A DNA stretch of 64,000 bases from Acidithiobacillus ferrooxidans ATCC 23270 (GTDB lineage Bacteria > Pseudomonadota > Gammaproteobacteria > Acidithiobacillales > Acidithiobacillaceae), in the NCBI RefSeq assembly GCF_000021485.1, contig NC_011761.1:2696001-2760000 (forward strand), written 5' to 3'. The position numbers and the translations under genes were made by a program. The notes under the pieces are model-generated. The model did not search any database. It was not told the origin of the DNA and saw only the letters and a list, made by a program, of their open reading frames with translations. Below, piece after piece: positions 1-10,027 of this stretch (positions are counted from its first letter, which is position 1; each line of letters opens with the position of its first letter).

Positions 1-131
1 CAGCGGCTTCCTGTATTCTTGATAAACTGGTTGAATGGACAAAGTTCCCGGGGCTGAGTCATGCAGATTGTGTATCCAATGGATGGACTGGCCATCTCTC
101 TGAATTTGAAAACTTCGTGAACCGCCTATGA
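1..131 (+). CDS. 3' end of an unidentified upstream gene (partial)
   Basis: An open frame enters from the window edge and ends in a TGA at 129-131. The last 43 codons are visible and the C-terminus reads ...SEFENFVNRL. Its stop overlaps the ATG of the polyketide synthase gene as ATGA, the same junction used inside the downstream operon, so this is probably the preceding member of that operon. Too little is visible to assign a family. Confidence 0.6.
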   Translation, partial: AASCILDKLVEWTKFPGLSHADCVSNGWTGHLSEFENFVNRL

Positions 132-3100
132 GAAACCAAAAAATTGCCGTCATCGGCTACGCCTCACGCTTGCCGCAAACGTCTGACGCCACTTTCTGGG
201 AGGACTTGCTGGCGAGGCGGGATCTGGTGACTCGGGTCGCAGAGGACCGCTGGGCCACGGCGAATCTGGAGCATCCCCAGCGCACCCATCCGGGGACTTC
301 GGTGACTTTCGCGGCGGGTTCGCTGGGGGACGTAGCGGGCTTCGACGCGGGGTTTTTTCGCATTTCGCCGCGCGAGGCGGCGGCCATGGATCCGCAGCAG
401 CGCCTGTTGCTGGAGATGAGTTGGGAAGCCTTTGCCCATGCCGGAATCGCGCCTTCCTCTTTGCGCGGGAGTCGTTGCGGCGTCTTTATGGGTTTGGCCA
501 GTACCGACTACGCGTATAGGTTGGCCGATGATCTGGCGGCTATCGGGTCTAACTCGGCTACGGGTTCGACGGCGAGTATTGCCGCAAACCGGCTGTCTTA
601 CTTTTATGATCTGCGGGGGCCGAGTCTGGTGGTGGATACGGCCTGCTCATCGGCGCTGGTAGCCTTTCATCAGGCCTGCCAGTCGCTGCTGCGCGGTGAG
701 AGCGAGTTGGCGCTGACCGGAGCCATCAGCCTGCATCTGCATCCTTATGGCTTTCTGATTTTTTCCAGGGCATCCATGCTCTCGGCGAGCGGCCGCTGCC
801 GACCCTTTGACGCTGCGGCCGATGGCTATGCGCGTGCGGAAGGCGGCGGGGTCTTCGTGCTCAAGGGCTATGATAAGGCCCTGCGCGATGGCGACCGGAT
901 CCTGGCGGTGGTGACCCATACCGCCATCAACACCGATGGCCACAAAGGCGGACTGACGATTCCCAACGTCGACGCCCAGGCCCAGCTTTTGGAAGAGGCC
1001 TATGCTGCGGCGGGTATCCACCCTGAGGCGATCGACTACGTTGAGGCCCATGGTACGGGAACCACGGTGGGCGATCCCATCGAGGTGGCGGCCATTGGAC
1101 GGGCGCTGGGCCGCCATCGCGACCCTCGGCACCCGCTGCCCGTTGGTTCGGTAAAGAGCAATCTGGGCCACCTGGAGACCGCTTCCGGCGTGCCCAGCCT
1201 GATCAAGGCCATTCATTGCCTGCAGAAACGCCGGGTGCCCGCCACCATCGGCGTGGAGCGTCTCAACCCACGGCTGGAATTGACGGAAAACCGCCTGGAG
1301 GTGGTGACGGAGAACCTCGCCCTGAAAGGGGAGGGACGGCTGGTGATCGGCGTGAATTCGTTCGGTTTTGGCGGCGCCAATGCCCATGTGATCCTCGAAA
1401 GCGCTGAGTCGGTACAGGCGGAAGAAGACACTCCTGCGCCCGACGCCCCCCGCCCCCTACCCCTGGTACTGACGGCGGCGACCCCTGCGGCGCTCCAGCA
1501 GGTGGCGGGGGATCTGGCCCGGGTTTTGGCGGCGCAACCGGAGACCTCCTGGTACGCCACGCTGTATCAGGCCACTTTTCGCCGGGACTGGCTGCGTCAC
1601 CGAGCGATTTTTTGGCACGAGGGCCACCATGGCCTTGTGGACCATCTGGCTGCCTTCGCCGCCCATGACGACAAAAGCGGGGGGATCGTCATGGACACCG
1701 CCCTGGCAGATCCCCAGGGTCCGGTTTTTGCGTATTCCGGAAACGGCTGCCAATGGTTCGGCATGGGTCGTTCGTTGCTGTCCGAGCCGATATTCCGACA
1801 GGCCATCGAAGAGATCGATGCCTTTTTCTTCCCTCTGGCGGGGTATCGTCTCGTCGATGATCTGGCGGGGTCTTTGGGCGAGGATCGCTATGCCCTGACC
1901 GGGCATGCCCAGCCGGCCCTTTTTGCCCTGCAGGTCGGCATCACCCAAATGCTGCGCTCCTGGGAGGTGCGGCCGGTGGCGGTAACTGGTCATAGCGTGG
2001 GAGAAGTGGCGGCGGCATGGGCCTGTGGCGCCTTGGACCTGGAGGATGCGGTTCGGGTGATTTTCCATCGCAGCCGTTTGCAGGAGCAGAGCCGGGGGCA
2101 GGGGCAGATGACGGCGGTGGCTTTGGCTGCCGACGCGACGCGGAAGCTGCTGCGGGAATGGGATCTGGCGGAAGTGTTGCACATTGCGGCCTGGAACAGC
2201 CCGCGCGGCGCTACCGTCGTCGGCCCCACGGTGGCCTTGAGCGAGATGGAGGCTCGCCTGCGCGCGCAAGGGACTGCGTGTAAGCGTCTGGACATCGAGT
2301 ATCCCTTTCATAGTCCCGTGATGGAAAATGTCCGGGAAGAACTTTTCGGTGCTTTGTCCGGATTGCGACCGGGCAGGGCCCATATCCCTTTCTACTCTTC
2401 GGTCAGCGGTGCCAGCCTACCGGGGGAAACCCTCACCGCGGACTATTGGTGGGCCAACATCCGCGACCCCATCCGTTTTCAACAGGCCACGGAACAGATG
2501 CTGGCCGGCGGCTTCAATGTCTTTGTAGAGCTGGGAGGGCATCCGGTTCTGCGCGGCTATCTACAGGATGGCTTGACCCAGGGCGAACGGGAGGGGCGTA
2601 TCATCGCCACGTTGCGGCGCGGCGATGATCATCCGCAACGGATTTTGGCGGCGGTCCAACAGGTATTCATTACCGGGGTTCCGGTGGAATGGCCACGTTT
2701 TTACCCCAAGCCTGGTCCTTTTGTGGATTTGCCTCATTATCCATGGGAGCGGGAACGCTACTGGCACCCGGTCACCGCAGAATCTGCCGGGACGCTCTAT
2801 CGATACCCGGTGCATCCCCTCCTGGGGCATCCCGTGCCCCAGCATGACCATGAGTGGGAGCAAGACATCGATACGGCCCGCTTGCCTTTTCTGGCGGATC
2901 ATCGGGTTGGGGAGGGTGTGATTTTCCCTGGCGCGGGTTATGTGGAGCTGTTTCTTGCGGCGGCCCGTCAGCGGGGCGATGAAAGCGCGCTCCTGGTGCT
3001 GGAAGATTTGGAGATATGGGCGCCTCTATCGTTGAACGAGGAAAGTGGCAAGGTTTTGCGGGTGACTTTGGATGCGGCCAGTGGCGAGGTCCAGGCCCTC

Positions 3101-6100
3101 TCCCGCGACCGCCTCGCCCAGGACTGGACGCTGCACGCCAAGGCCCGCATCGTTGCGGAGCGGACGGATCTGCGCCTGCGTCGGCCGGCCATGGAGAGGC
3201 CCGAGGGCGCACCGGACTTTGATGGAGAACAACACTATCGCCTCGCGGAATCCGTTGGGCTTCTCTACGGGCCGAACTTCCGGACGGTGACCCAAGGCTG
3301 GGTCCGTGGTGATGCGGTGTGGGCGGCGATGGCCTTGCCCTCGGACATCGCCGCCTTCGAGTCCGGCTTTCACCTGCATCCGGCGCTCCTGGACGGCGCT
3401 TTTCAGCTTGTCATCGACCTCTTGCGCGACAATATCGTCGACCATCCGGGAGTGGCGTTCGTACCCATTCGCATGGGCAGGATCACGCTACGGCAACCGC
3501 TGACCCAAGTGGCCTGGGCCGGCGCGCGATTGCTCCGCCGTTCGCCCCAATCCATCCTGGCGGAATTCACCCTGATGGATGCCGCGGGAACGGTGGTCGC
3601 GCTGTGCGAAGGGGTACGCATGCGGCAGGTGAAGTTGCTGCGTACTCCGGATGAGCCATTGAGACTCATCGGCACGGAACTCGTCGCCATGCCGCGCCGG
3701 GAAGCGCTGCAAAAGGCACCCCCCTTGCCCGTCGCGGCGCTGGCGGAGGCATTGCAGGCGGCTCTGGGGAGGGGGGACGTTCAGCATGCCCTGGGCCGCT
3801 ATCGGGACGAATATGCACCCCTTCTGGACGCGCTGCTCCAGGCATTTCTGCGCGAGAGCTGGGGCGAGGCCGTAGCAGAGACCATGCCTGCATTTGCTGA
3901 CGAAGAGCCCATTTCCGCCGGGCAGATTTGGGTGACCTTGATTCGGGACTATCCGGAATTCTCTGCCCTCACCCTACAGGTGGGGCGCGCGGGCATGGCG
4001 CTTGCCGCCTCTTCCGCGAACGATGGGGACGATGATCGCGCGGCTGCACCGCCCCTGGATCCCGACCTTTGGGTCAGGACTATCCTGCAAACCATCGATG
4101 GCCCCATCCACGCGGCAGTCACGCGTTTTATGCAGGAACGATGCGCCCAACTAGCCCCCTCCTCCCGCCTGGGGATCATGGAGATCAACGCCCATGGGCC
4201 TGATTGGATAGTGCAGGTGGCGGAGGCCCTTTCCGGGGAAAATCGCTGCGACCTGTACTACGCGGGTCCCGGCGCAGAGATTCTGGAGTCCCAGGCGGAG
4301 ATGGCCCGCGAGGCCCAATGGCAATCCCTGGCCATTCCCGCGGCGGGCACCTTATCCGCGCCAGACCCACGGCCCACCGTGCATTTCGCCTGGATGCAGG
4401 TGGACGGGGATGCGGATACCACCGCACAAATGATCCATATGGCCCAGGACTGCCTTGCGCCCCAGGGGTTGCTGTTTTTGTTGGGCGTGCATCCTGAGCC
4501 CTGGATGTCGGCCCTGGCGGAGTGTCGGGATGCCGACGCCGGACAGTCTCTGACCGAAGCCCAACTGCAGGCGAATTTGCAGCAGATGGGCTTCGTGGAC
4601 GCTCGATCATTGGACCAGGATAATGCGCTGCGCACGGGTCCCTACCTGCTTCTCGCCAGGAAAAGTGAGGATGCCCTTCCGACTGCCCAGACCGAGCCGG
4701 GCGGCAAGGGCCGGTGGCTATTGGTGGGGGACAAGGCGTGCGGCGATGACCACCAGTCCCCCTGGATGGCGGCGTTGAAATGGGGATTTGCCCAGCAAGG
4801 CTTCAGAACGATCACGCTGGAGGCGGCGAGCGTGCAGGAACTGGAAGATTCCCTGCGCGTTCTGTTCAGGGAAGAGGTGGGTGCTTGGGAGGGTGTCCTG
4901 TATTTCCCCGGACTCTTTCCGGCCCCGGACGAGATGTCCGTGGGCCGCTTGCTGGGGGAGCAATGCCAGAGTCTGCGCACCCTCAGCCAGTGGGCCTTGG
5001 GCCAGGAGGAGCCACCCCCGGTATGGGTGCTCACCCGTCATGGCCTATCGACACTGTACCCTTCTCCCCTGCCGCCCGCCATGACGGATGGGATGGTGCA
5101 ACCCCTCCACGGAGCGGGCCTCACCGGCTTTGCGCGAACCCTGCAAAACGAACTGCCGGAGCTCGCCCTGCGCGTGCTGGACCTGACCGAGAGCGGGCCC
5201 ACCCCCCCATTGCTGGAACATCTCGTGCGGGAATGCGTCTGTCCCGATAGCGAGACGGAAATCGTTCTGGACGGACATGGGGGCAGGTACGCACCGCGGG
5301 TGCGGGAGAAACCCGCCCTGGAGATCACGACCAGAGCGCCTCGGCAACTGCGTTTTGCCGCGCCGGGGCAGTTACGCAATCTTCATTGGGCACGTTTTAA
5401 CCCTCCGGACCTGGCGGAAGACGATGTGGAGGTGCTGGTCGGCGCCACGGGCTTGAATTTTCGGGACGTGATGTACGCCTTGGGGATGCTGTCGGATGAA
5501 GCCTTGGAAAACGGCTTTTCAGGGCCGGGCCTGGGACTGGAGTTCGCCGGGACGGTCGGTCGAGTGGGAAAAGGAGTCTCCCATGTAGCGCCGGGCGATA
5601 GAGTGGTGGGCTTTGCTCCCGCCAGCTTCGCCACCCATGTGGTCACCAAGGGCTATGCGGTCACGCGGCTGCCCGAGCATCTGGGTGTGGAGGCCGCGGC
5701 CACGATCCCGACGGCCTTTCTCACCGCCTGGTATGCCTTGATGGAACTGGCTCGCTTGCAGCCGGGGGAGCGGGTCTTGGTCCATGGCGGCGCGGGTGGC
5801 GTGGGTATCGCTGCGATTCAGATGGCCCAGTGGCGGGGCGCCGAAGTATATGCCACGGTGGGCTCGCCCGAGAAGCGGGATTTTCTACGCCTCTTGGGGG
5901 TGAGCCATCTGTACCATTCCCGGTCTTACGACTTTGCCGAGGAGATCTGGCGAGACACGAACCAGGAAGGAGTAGACGTGGTGCTCAATAGTCTCTCCGG
6001 TGAGGCCATTCGCCGCAATCTGCAGATATTGCGTCCCTTCGGGCGATTTCTGGAACTGGGCAAACGCGACTTCTACGAAAACACGGCCATGGCTTTGCGC

Positions 6101-7588
6101 CCTTTCCGCAATAACCTCAGTTACTTCGGGATCGACGCGGATCAGTTGATGCAGCTACGCCCCACGCTGACCCAGGAAATGTTTGGCCGGGTCATGGAGC
6201 GTTTTGCCGCTGGGGATTTTTTTCCGCTGCCCTATACCTGCTTTCCGGCCCGCTCGGTCGTCCCGGCCTTCCGTCATATGCAGCAGGCACGCCAGATCGG
6301 CAAGATCGTGGTGACCATGGAGGAGCCCCTGCTCCCTGTGGTGAATGATAACCGCCTCCGTGGCGAACCGCTGCAGCTTGCCGCGGATGGGGTCTATCTG
6401 GTGACCGGGGGGCTTTCCGGTTTTGGTCTGGAAACGGCACGACGCCTGGCGGAGCGCGGCGCCCGCAAGCTCGTGCTGATCTCGCGATCCGGCCGGATGG
6501 ATGGGCATGCCCAGGAGGCGATGACCCTCATGCGCTCATGGGGCGTGGAGATCCTGGCGTTGCGCTGCGATGTCACCGATCCCACCCAGTTGGCCGATCT
6601 TTTTGCGCGCATAGCGCTGGAATTGGGTTCATTGCGGGGGGTCATCCATGCCGCGGCAGTCATCGACGACGCGTTGGCGCAGAACCTCAGCGAGGAACAA
6701 ATCCAGCGGGTCTTGGCCCCCAAGGTACAGGGCGCGCTCCATCTGCACCACCTCACCCAAACCCTACCCCTGGATTTTTTCGTGCTCTATTCTTCGGTGA
6801 CGACGATTCTGGGGAACCCAGGGCAGGCCCATTACGTGGCCGCGAACACCTGGATGGAAGCCCTGGCCCGGCAGCGGCGCGCCCAGGGTTTGCCGGCCAC
6901 CGCCATATTATGGGGCGCCATTGGCGATGTGGGTTTTTTGGCGCGCAACAACAAGACCAAGGAGGCCCTGCAGCAACGTCTGGGCAGCGCCCCCATGTCG
7001 TCGCGGGCGGCCCTGGATTGGCTCGAGGAGATCCTGGCCAGGGACGTGAGCGGCGATGCGGTGGTGGATTGGGATTGGCGTGCGATTCGCCGTTTTCTGC
7101 CCATCGCGCAGTCCCCCAAGTTCTCCCCGTGGAATCTGGACATGGGTCATGACGAGTCGGCGGATTCCACCGACGAGGATCTGTGCGGATACCTGCTCTC
7201 TCTGCCGGATGACGAGGCGGTCTCCGCCATCACGGATCTCCTCCGTCGGGAAGTCGCGGAGATTTTGCGCCTGCCCATGGAAAAGATCGAAGCTGCCCAG
7301 AGCCTGTCCCAAATCGGTCTGGACTCCCTCATGGGCGTGGAACTGGCCTTGGCGCTGGAACAGCGCCTGGGCGTCAAGCTCCCCTCCCTGCTGCTCGCCG
7401 AAGGACCAACGCCGGCCAGACTCGCCGATCGCGTGCTTCAGGAGTTGCGCAAGAGACAAGGCTCAGGTGAAGATCCGCAGGTCGCGGCGATGGACGAGGA
7501 AGATGTGCGCCGACTGGCGGGGCTGCACGGCGTCGAGGCCCAGGCACCAGCCCTGGATGGATGGGTCATGAATGGGGAGGGGCGCTGA
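128..7588 (+). CDS. Highly reducing type I polyketide/fatty acid synthase, RkpA-like
   Basis: This 2486-residue multidomain synthase should build a long saturated acyl chain on its own carrier domain. In order I see: ketosynthase (active Cys173 in DTACSSA, His308 in EAHGTGT, His348 in KSNLGHLE); acyltransferase (Ser623 in GHSVGE); dehydratase (His925 in DHRVGEGVIFPG); a long linker at about 1200-1650 that looks like a degenerate methyltransferase plus a structural ketoreductase half; enoylreductase (nucleotide loop GGAGGVG near 1885); ketoreductase (TGGLSGFG near 2090); and an acyl carrier domain (Ser2400 in GLDSL). There is no thioesterase, so release must be done by another enzyme. The oxoamine synthase encoded directly downstream is the obvious candidate. 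The domain order matches RkpA of rhizobial capsule loci and iterative reducing synthases. Domain calls are firm; the product is inferred. Confidence 0.93.
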   Translation: MRNQKIAVIGYASRLPQTSDATFWEDLLARRDLVTRVAEDRWATANLEHPQRTHPGTSVTFAAGSLGDVAGFDAGFFRISPREAAAMDPQQRLLLEMSWEAFAHAGIAPSSLRGSRCGVFMGLASTDYAYRLADDLAAIGSNSATGSTASIAANRLSYFYDLRGPSLVVDTACSSALVAFHQACQSLLRGESELALTGAISLHLHPYGFLIFSRASMLSASGRCRPFDAAADGYARAEGGGVFVLKGYDKALRDGDRILAVVTHTAINTDGHKGGLTIPNVDAQAQLLEEAYAAAGIHPEAIDYVEAHGTGTTVGDPIEVAAIGRALGRHRDPRHPLPVGSVKSNLGHLETASGVPSLIKAIHCLQKRRVPATIGVERLNPRLELTENRLEVVTENLALKGEGRLVIGVNSFGFGGANAHVILESAESVQAEEDTPAPDAPRPLPLVLTAATPAALQQVAGDLARVLAAQPETSWYATLYQATFRRDWLRHRAIFWHEGHHGLVDHLAAFAAHDDKSGGIVMDTALADPQGPVFAYSGNGCQWFGMGRSLLSEPIFRQAIEEIDAFFFPLAGYRLVDDLAGSLGEDRYALTGHAQPALFALQVGITQMLRSWEVRPVAVTGHSVGEVAAAWACGALDLEDAVRVIFHRSRLQEQSRGQGQMTAVALAADATRKLLREWDLAEVLHIAAWNSPRGATVVGPTVALSEMEARLRAQGTACKRLDIEYPFHSPVMENVREELFGALSGLRPGRAHIPFYSSVSGASLPGETLTADYWWANIRDPIRFQQATEQMLAGGFNVFVELGGHPVLRGYLQDGLTQGEREGRIIATLRRGDDHPQRILAAVQQVFITGVPVEWPRFYPKPGPFVDLPHYPWERERYWHPVTAESAGTLYRYPVHPLLGHPVPQHDHEWEQDIDTARLPFLADHRVGEGVIFPGAGYVELFLAAARQRGDESALLVLEDLEIWAPLSLNEESGKVLRVTLDAASGEVQALSRDRLAQDWTLHAKARIVAERTDLRLRRPAMERPEGAPDFDGEQHYRLAESVGLLYGPNFRTVTQGWVRGDAVWAAMALPSDIAAFESGFHLHPALLDGAFQLVIDLLRDNIVDHPGVAFVPIRMGRITLRQPLTQVAWAGARLLRRSPQSILAEFTLMDAAGTVVALCEGVRMRQVKLLRTPDEPLRLIGTELVAMPRREALQKAPPLPVAALAEALQAALGRGDVQHALGRYRDEYAPLLDALLQAFLRESWGEAVAETMPAFADEEPISAGQIWVTLIRDYPEFSALTLQVGRAGMALAASSANDGDDDRAAAPPLDPDLWVRTILQTIDGPIHAAVTRFMQERCAQLAPSSRLGIMEINAHGPDWIVQVAEALSGENRCDLYYAGPGAEILESQAEMAREAQWQSLAIPAAGTLSAPDPRPTVHFAWMQVDGDADTTAQMIHMAQDCLAPQGLLFLLGVHPEPWMSALAECRDADAGQSLTEAQLQANLQQMGFVDARSLDQDNALRTGPYLLLARKSEDALPTAQTEPGGKGRWLLVGDKACGDDHQSPWMAALKWGFAQQGFRTITLEAASVQELEDSLRVLFREEVGAWEGVLYFPGLFPAPDEMSVGRLLGEQCQSLRTLSQWALGQEEPPPVWVLTRHGLSTLYPSPLPPAMTDGMVQPLHGAGLTGFARTLQNELPELALRVLDLTESGPTPPLLEHLVRECVCPDSETEIVLDGHGGRYAPRVREKPALEITTRAPRQLRFAAPGQLRNLHWARFNPPDLAEDDVEVLVGATGLNFRDVMYALGMLSDEALENGFSGPGLGLEFAGTVGRVGKGVSHVAPGDRVVGFAPASFATHVVTKGYAVTRLPEHLGVEAAATIPTAFLTAWYALMELARLQPGERVLVHGGAGGVGIAAIQMAQWRGAEVYATVGSPEKRDFLRLLGVSHLYHSRSYDFAEEIWRDTNQEGVDVVLNSLSGEAIRRNLQILRPFGRFLELGKRDFYENTAMALRPFRNNLSYFGIDADQLMQLRPTLTQEMFGRVMERFAAGDFFPLPYTCFPARSVVPAFRHMQQARQIGKIVVTMEEPLLPVVNDNRLRGEPLQLAADGVYLVTGGLSGFGLETARRLAERGARKLVLISRSGRMDGHAQEAMTLMRSWGVEILALRCDVTDPTQLADLFARIALELGSLRGVIHAAAVIDDALAQNLSEEQIQRVLAPKVQGALHLHHLTQTLPLDFFVLYSSVTTILGNPGQAHYVAANTWMEALARQRRAQGLPATAILWGAIGDVGFLARNNKTKEALQQRLGSAPMSSRAALDWLEEILARDVSGDAVVDWDWRAIRRFLPIAQSPKFSPWNLDMGHDESADSTDEDLCGYLLSLPDDEAVSAITDLLRREVAEILRLPMEKIEAAQSLSQIGLDSLMGVELALALEQRLGVKLPSLLLAEGPTPARLADRVLQELRKRQGSGEDPQVAAMDEEDVRRLAGLHGVEAQAPALDGWVMNGEGR

Positions 7589-7589
7589 G

Positions 7590-8915
7590 ATGGGGCAGGG
7601 GGCCAGGGGGTTGACGGCACAGATCAAGGATCGGCTGATCCAGAAAACTTTGGAGAGGCGCCTGACGCAGTTGGAGCAAACGCCGGTACGTACTGTCGTG
7701 GAGAGCGGTATTCCGGAACGGTTTTACCGCTGGGATCTGCACCCGGGCTACCAGCAGGTGCGCCTGCTGCAGGAAGGTGCTGCGCGTTTCGGTGTAGAAA
7801 ACCCGTTTTTCAAGGTGCATGAGGGCACCGCTTCGGCCCACAGCCGGATAGTGGAAAAAACCGTGGTCAATTACGCCAGTTACAATTACCTGGGTCTGTC
7901 TGGGCATCCGCTGGTCAACGCCGCGGCTAAGGAGGCCATCGACCGTTATGGAACTTCCGTGTCCGCGAGCCGCATTGTCTCTGGAGAGCGGCCCTTGCAC
8001 GCGCAGTTGGAGCGGGCCATTGCCCAGGCCTATGGCGTAGACGACGCCATTGTGATGGTGAGCGGGCATGCCACCAATGTCACCAGCATCGGTTATCTTT
8101 TTGGGCCGAACGATCTCGTTCTTCATGATGAATACGCCCATAACAGCATTATCCAGGGCATCAGCCTGGCGGGTGCCAAGCGCCTGTGCTTTCCCCATAA
8201 CGATCTGGAGGCCTTGGAGCAGATCCTGACGCAACAGCGTCGTCAGGCGGAGCGCGTCCTGGTCGTTGTCGAGGGTATCTACAGCATGGATGGGGATTAC
8301 CCCGACCTGCCCCGGTTTATCGAGATCAAGCATCGGCATCGGGCCTTGCTGATGGTCGACGAGGCCCATTCCTTCGGCGTGTTGGGCCGCCACGGGATGG
8401 GGATCCGTGAGCACTTTGACCTGGACCCGAAGGACGTCGATATCTGGATGGGCACCCTCAGCAAGGCGCTGGCGGCCTGTGGCGGCTATATTGCGGGGGC
8501 ATCGGCCCTCGTCGAAAACCTGCGTTATCTGGCCCCCGGATTTTTGTATAGCGTCGGTATGGCGCCACCCGTGGCGGCGGCCGCCTTGTCGGCCTTGCAG
8601 GTGCTTCAGGCGGAACCACAAAGGGTGAGCACCTTGCAGCAGCGAAGCCGGTATTTTTTGGAGAAGGCACGCGGCGTTGGCCTGCAAACAGGCGCCAGCA
8701 CCGGCAACGCCATTGTGCCGGTCATAACCGGCAGTTCCCTGCGCGCGGTGCGCCTTTCCAATTGGCTGCTGGAGCGAGGGATTCATGTGCAGCCCATCCT
8801 GTATCCAGCCGTCCCGGAGCGGCAGGCACGCCTGCGCTTTTTTCTGAGTTCCGAGCATACGCTGGAAGATATTGATGAGACGATGACGATTCTGGCCGAA
8901 GACTTGCGTGCCTGA
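7590..8915 (+). CDS. PLP-dependent alpha-oxoamine synthase (AONS/SPT/RkpG-like)
   Basis: Fold type I PLP enzyme of the family that includes 8-amino-7-oxononanoate synthase, serine palmitoyltransferase and 2-amino-3-ketobutyrate CoA ligase. These enzymes condense an acyl thioester with a small amino acid, with loss of CO2. Asp257 lies in the DEAHSFGVLG motif and the Schiff-base Lys292 in GTLSKALAA. I chose the ATG at 7590, which follows GGGGAGGGG by a good spacing, over an in-frame ATG at 7572 inside the preceding gene. An N-terminal stretch of about 70 residues precedes the catalytic fold. Its place right behind a thioesterase-less synthase suggests it offloads the chain from the carrier domain as a 2-amino-3-ketone. 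No biotin genes are nearby, which argues against BioF. The amino acid substrate cannot be read from the sequence. Confidence 0.88.
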   Translation: MGQGARGLTAQIKDRLIQKTLERRLTQLEQTPVRTVVESGIPERFYRWDLHPGYQQVRLLQEGAARFGVENPFFKVHEGTASAHSRIVEKTVVNYASYNYLGLSGHPLVNAAAKEAIDRYGTSVSASRIVSGERPLHAQLERAIAQAYGVDDAIVMVSGHATNVTSIGYLFGPNDLVLHDEYAHNSIIQGISLAGAKRLCFPHNDLEALEQILTQQRRQAERVLVVVEGIYSMDGDYPDLPRFIEIKHRHRALLMVDEAHSFGVLGRHGMGIREHFDLDPKDVDIWMGTLSKALAACGGYIAGASALVENLRYLAPGFLYSVGMAPPVAAAALSALQVLQAEPQRVSTLQQRSRYFLEKARGVGLQTGASTGNAIVPVITGSSLRAVRLSNWLLERGIHVQPILYPAVPERQARLRFFLSSEHTLEDIDETMTILAEDLRA

Positions 8916-8983
8916 CCCGATTGCCGAAGGGGAAGACCGCCGTTTTTTTGAAATGGCTCTGATAGCCCATGCAGGAGCAGCGA

Positions 8984-10027
8984 ATGGATAACCTGCAAGA
9001 CCACGAAATGCCGTCGATACTGTATGCGGTAGGGTTCTCGCCTTGGAAAAGGCGGAGTCTGCGGGCCTTTTTACCAGGAACCCGGCTCCACTTCATAGAA
9101 CACATCGAAAGCGCGCCTCCGCACAGCAATCTCTTGCTCTGGGGCAATAGCGATATGGGGGGGCAGGACGAGCGCAAGGTCATCCGGGTAGAGGATGGGT
9201 TTCTCCGCTCGGTGGGATTGGGGGCAGACCTGATTCCTCCGATTTCCTATGTCTTTGACCATTCCGGGCTATATTACGACGCCCGTCGCCCCTCGGATCT
9301 GGAAACTCTGCTGCAACATTTTGAAATGAATTCCGATCTTTTGGCACGGGCGCAGTGGCTTCGAAAGCACATCGTGACCAGGGGTCTCACCAAATATAAT
9401 GTTGGGGGCATCACCTGGCGTCGACCGCCTCATGCGCGCCATGTCATCCTGGTGCCGGGGCAGGTGGAGAGCGACGCATCCATCCTTCTGGGGTGTGCTT
9501 CCATTCGCACCAACATGCAACTCTTGCGGCAGGTGCGTGCGCAGCATCCCGACAGTTATCTGGTGTACAAACCCCACCCCGACGTGGTGGCGCGCTTGCG
9601 CCGCCCGGGCGCGGATGAGGGGGAGGCATCCGGTTATTGCGACGAAGTGGTGACGGATGTATCCATGCATGCGTTGCTGGAGGCAGTGGATGCCGTGCAC
9701 GTGCTGACCTCTTCCACGGGCTTCGAAGCCCTTTTGCGCGCCAAACCGGTGACTTGCCATGGAGTGCCTTTCTACAGTGGTTGGGGGTTGACCGATGACC
9801 GCATTCCGGTGGCGCGGCGTCGCCGCCGGCGATCCCTGGATGAACTGGTGGCCGCAGTGCTGATACTCTATCCACGCTATCTGCATCCCCTGACCAAAAC
9901 CCTGTGCAGACCCGAGGAGGCCATCGCGGGGTTGGGTGCGCTGCGGGAACACGCCCCTGACCGCCGCACCCCCTTGTGGCGAAAAGGGTTTCGCATGGTC
10001 CTGCGCCATGTCGTAGGCGTGAGATGA
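8984..10027 (+). CDS. KpsC-like capsule glycosyltransferase (single domain)
   Basis: About 347 residues with motifs of the KpsC/RkpJ capsule family: RVEDGFLRSVGLG near residue 70, GLTKYNV near 135, a VPGQVESDAS segment, YKPHPDV, and SSTGFEALLRAKPVTCHG followed by YSGWGLTDD. In group 2 capsule systems KpsC adds beta-Kdo residues to the phospholipid anchor and normally carries two such domains in about 670 residues; only one is present here. The ATG at 8984 has AGGAG upstream; an in-frame ATG at 8969 is possible. The stop overlaps the next gene as ATGA. The Kdo donor specificity is inferred from the family. Confidence 0.85.
   Translation: MDNLQDHEMPSILYAVGFSPWKRRSLRAFLPGTRLHFIEHIESAPPHSNLLLWGNSDMGGQDERKVIRVEDGFLRSVGLGADLIPPISYVFDHSGLYYDARRPSDLETLLQHFEMNSDLLARAQWLRKHIVTRGLTKYNVGGITWRRPPHARHVILVPGQVESDASILLGCASIRTNMQLLRQVRAQHPDSYLVYKPHPDVVARLRRPGADEGEASGYCDEVVTDVSMHALLEAVDAVHVLTSSTGFEALLRAKPVTCHGVPFYSGWGLTDDRIPVARRRRRRSLDELVAAVLILYPRYLHPLTKTLCRPEEAIAGLGALREHAPDRRTPLWRKGFRMVLRHVVGVR

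Noticed and set aside
7566-8858. Minus-strand open frame of 430 codons
   Set aside because: Antisense to the oxoamine synthase gene, whose PLP motifs are intact.
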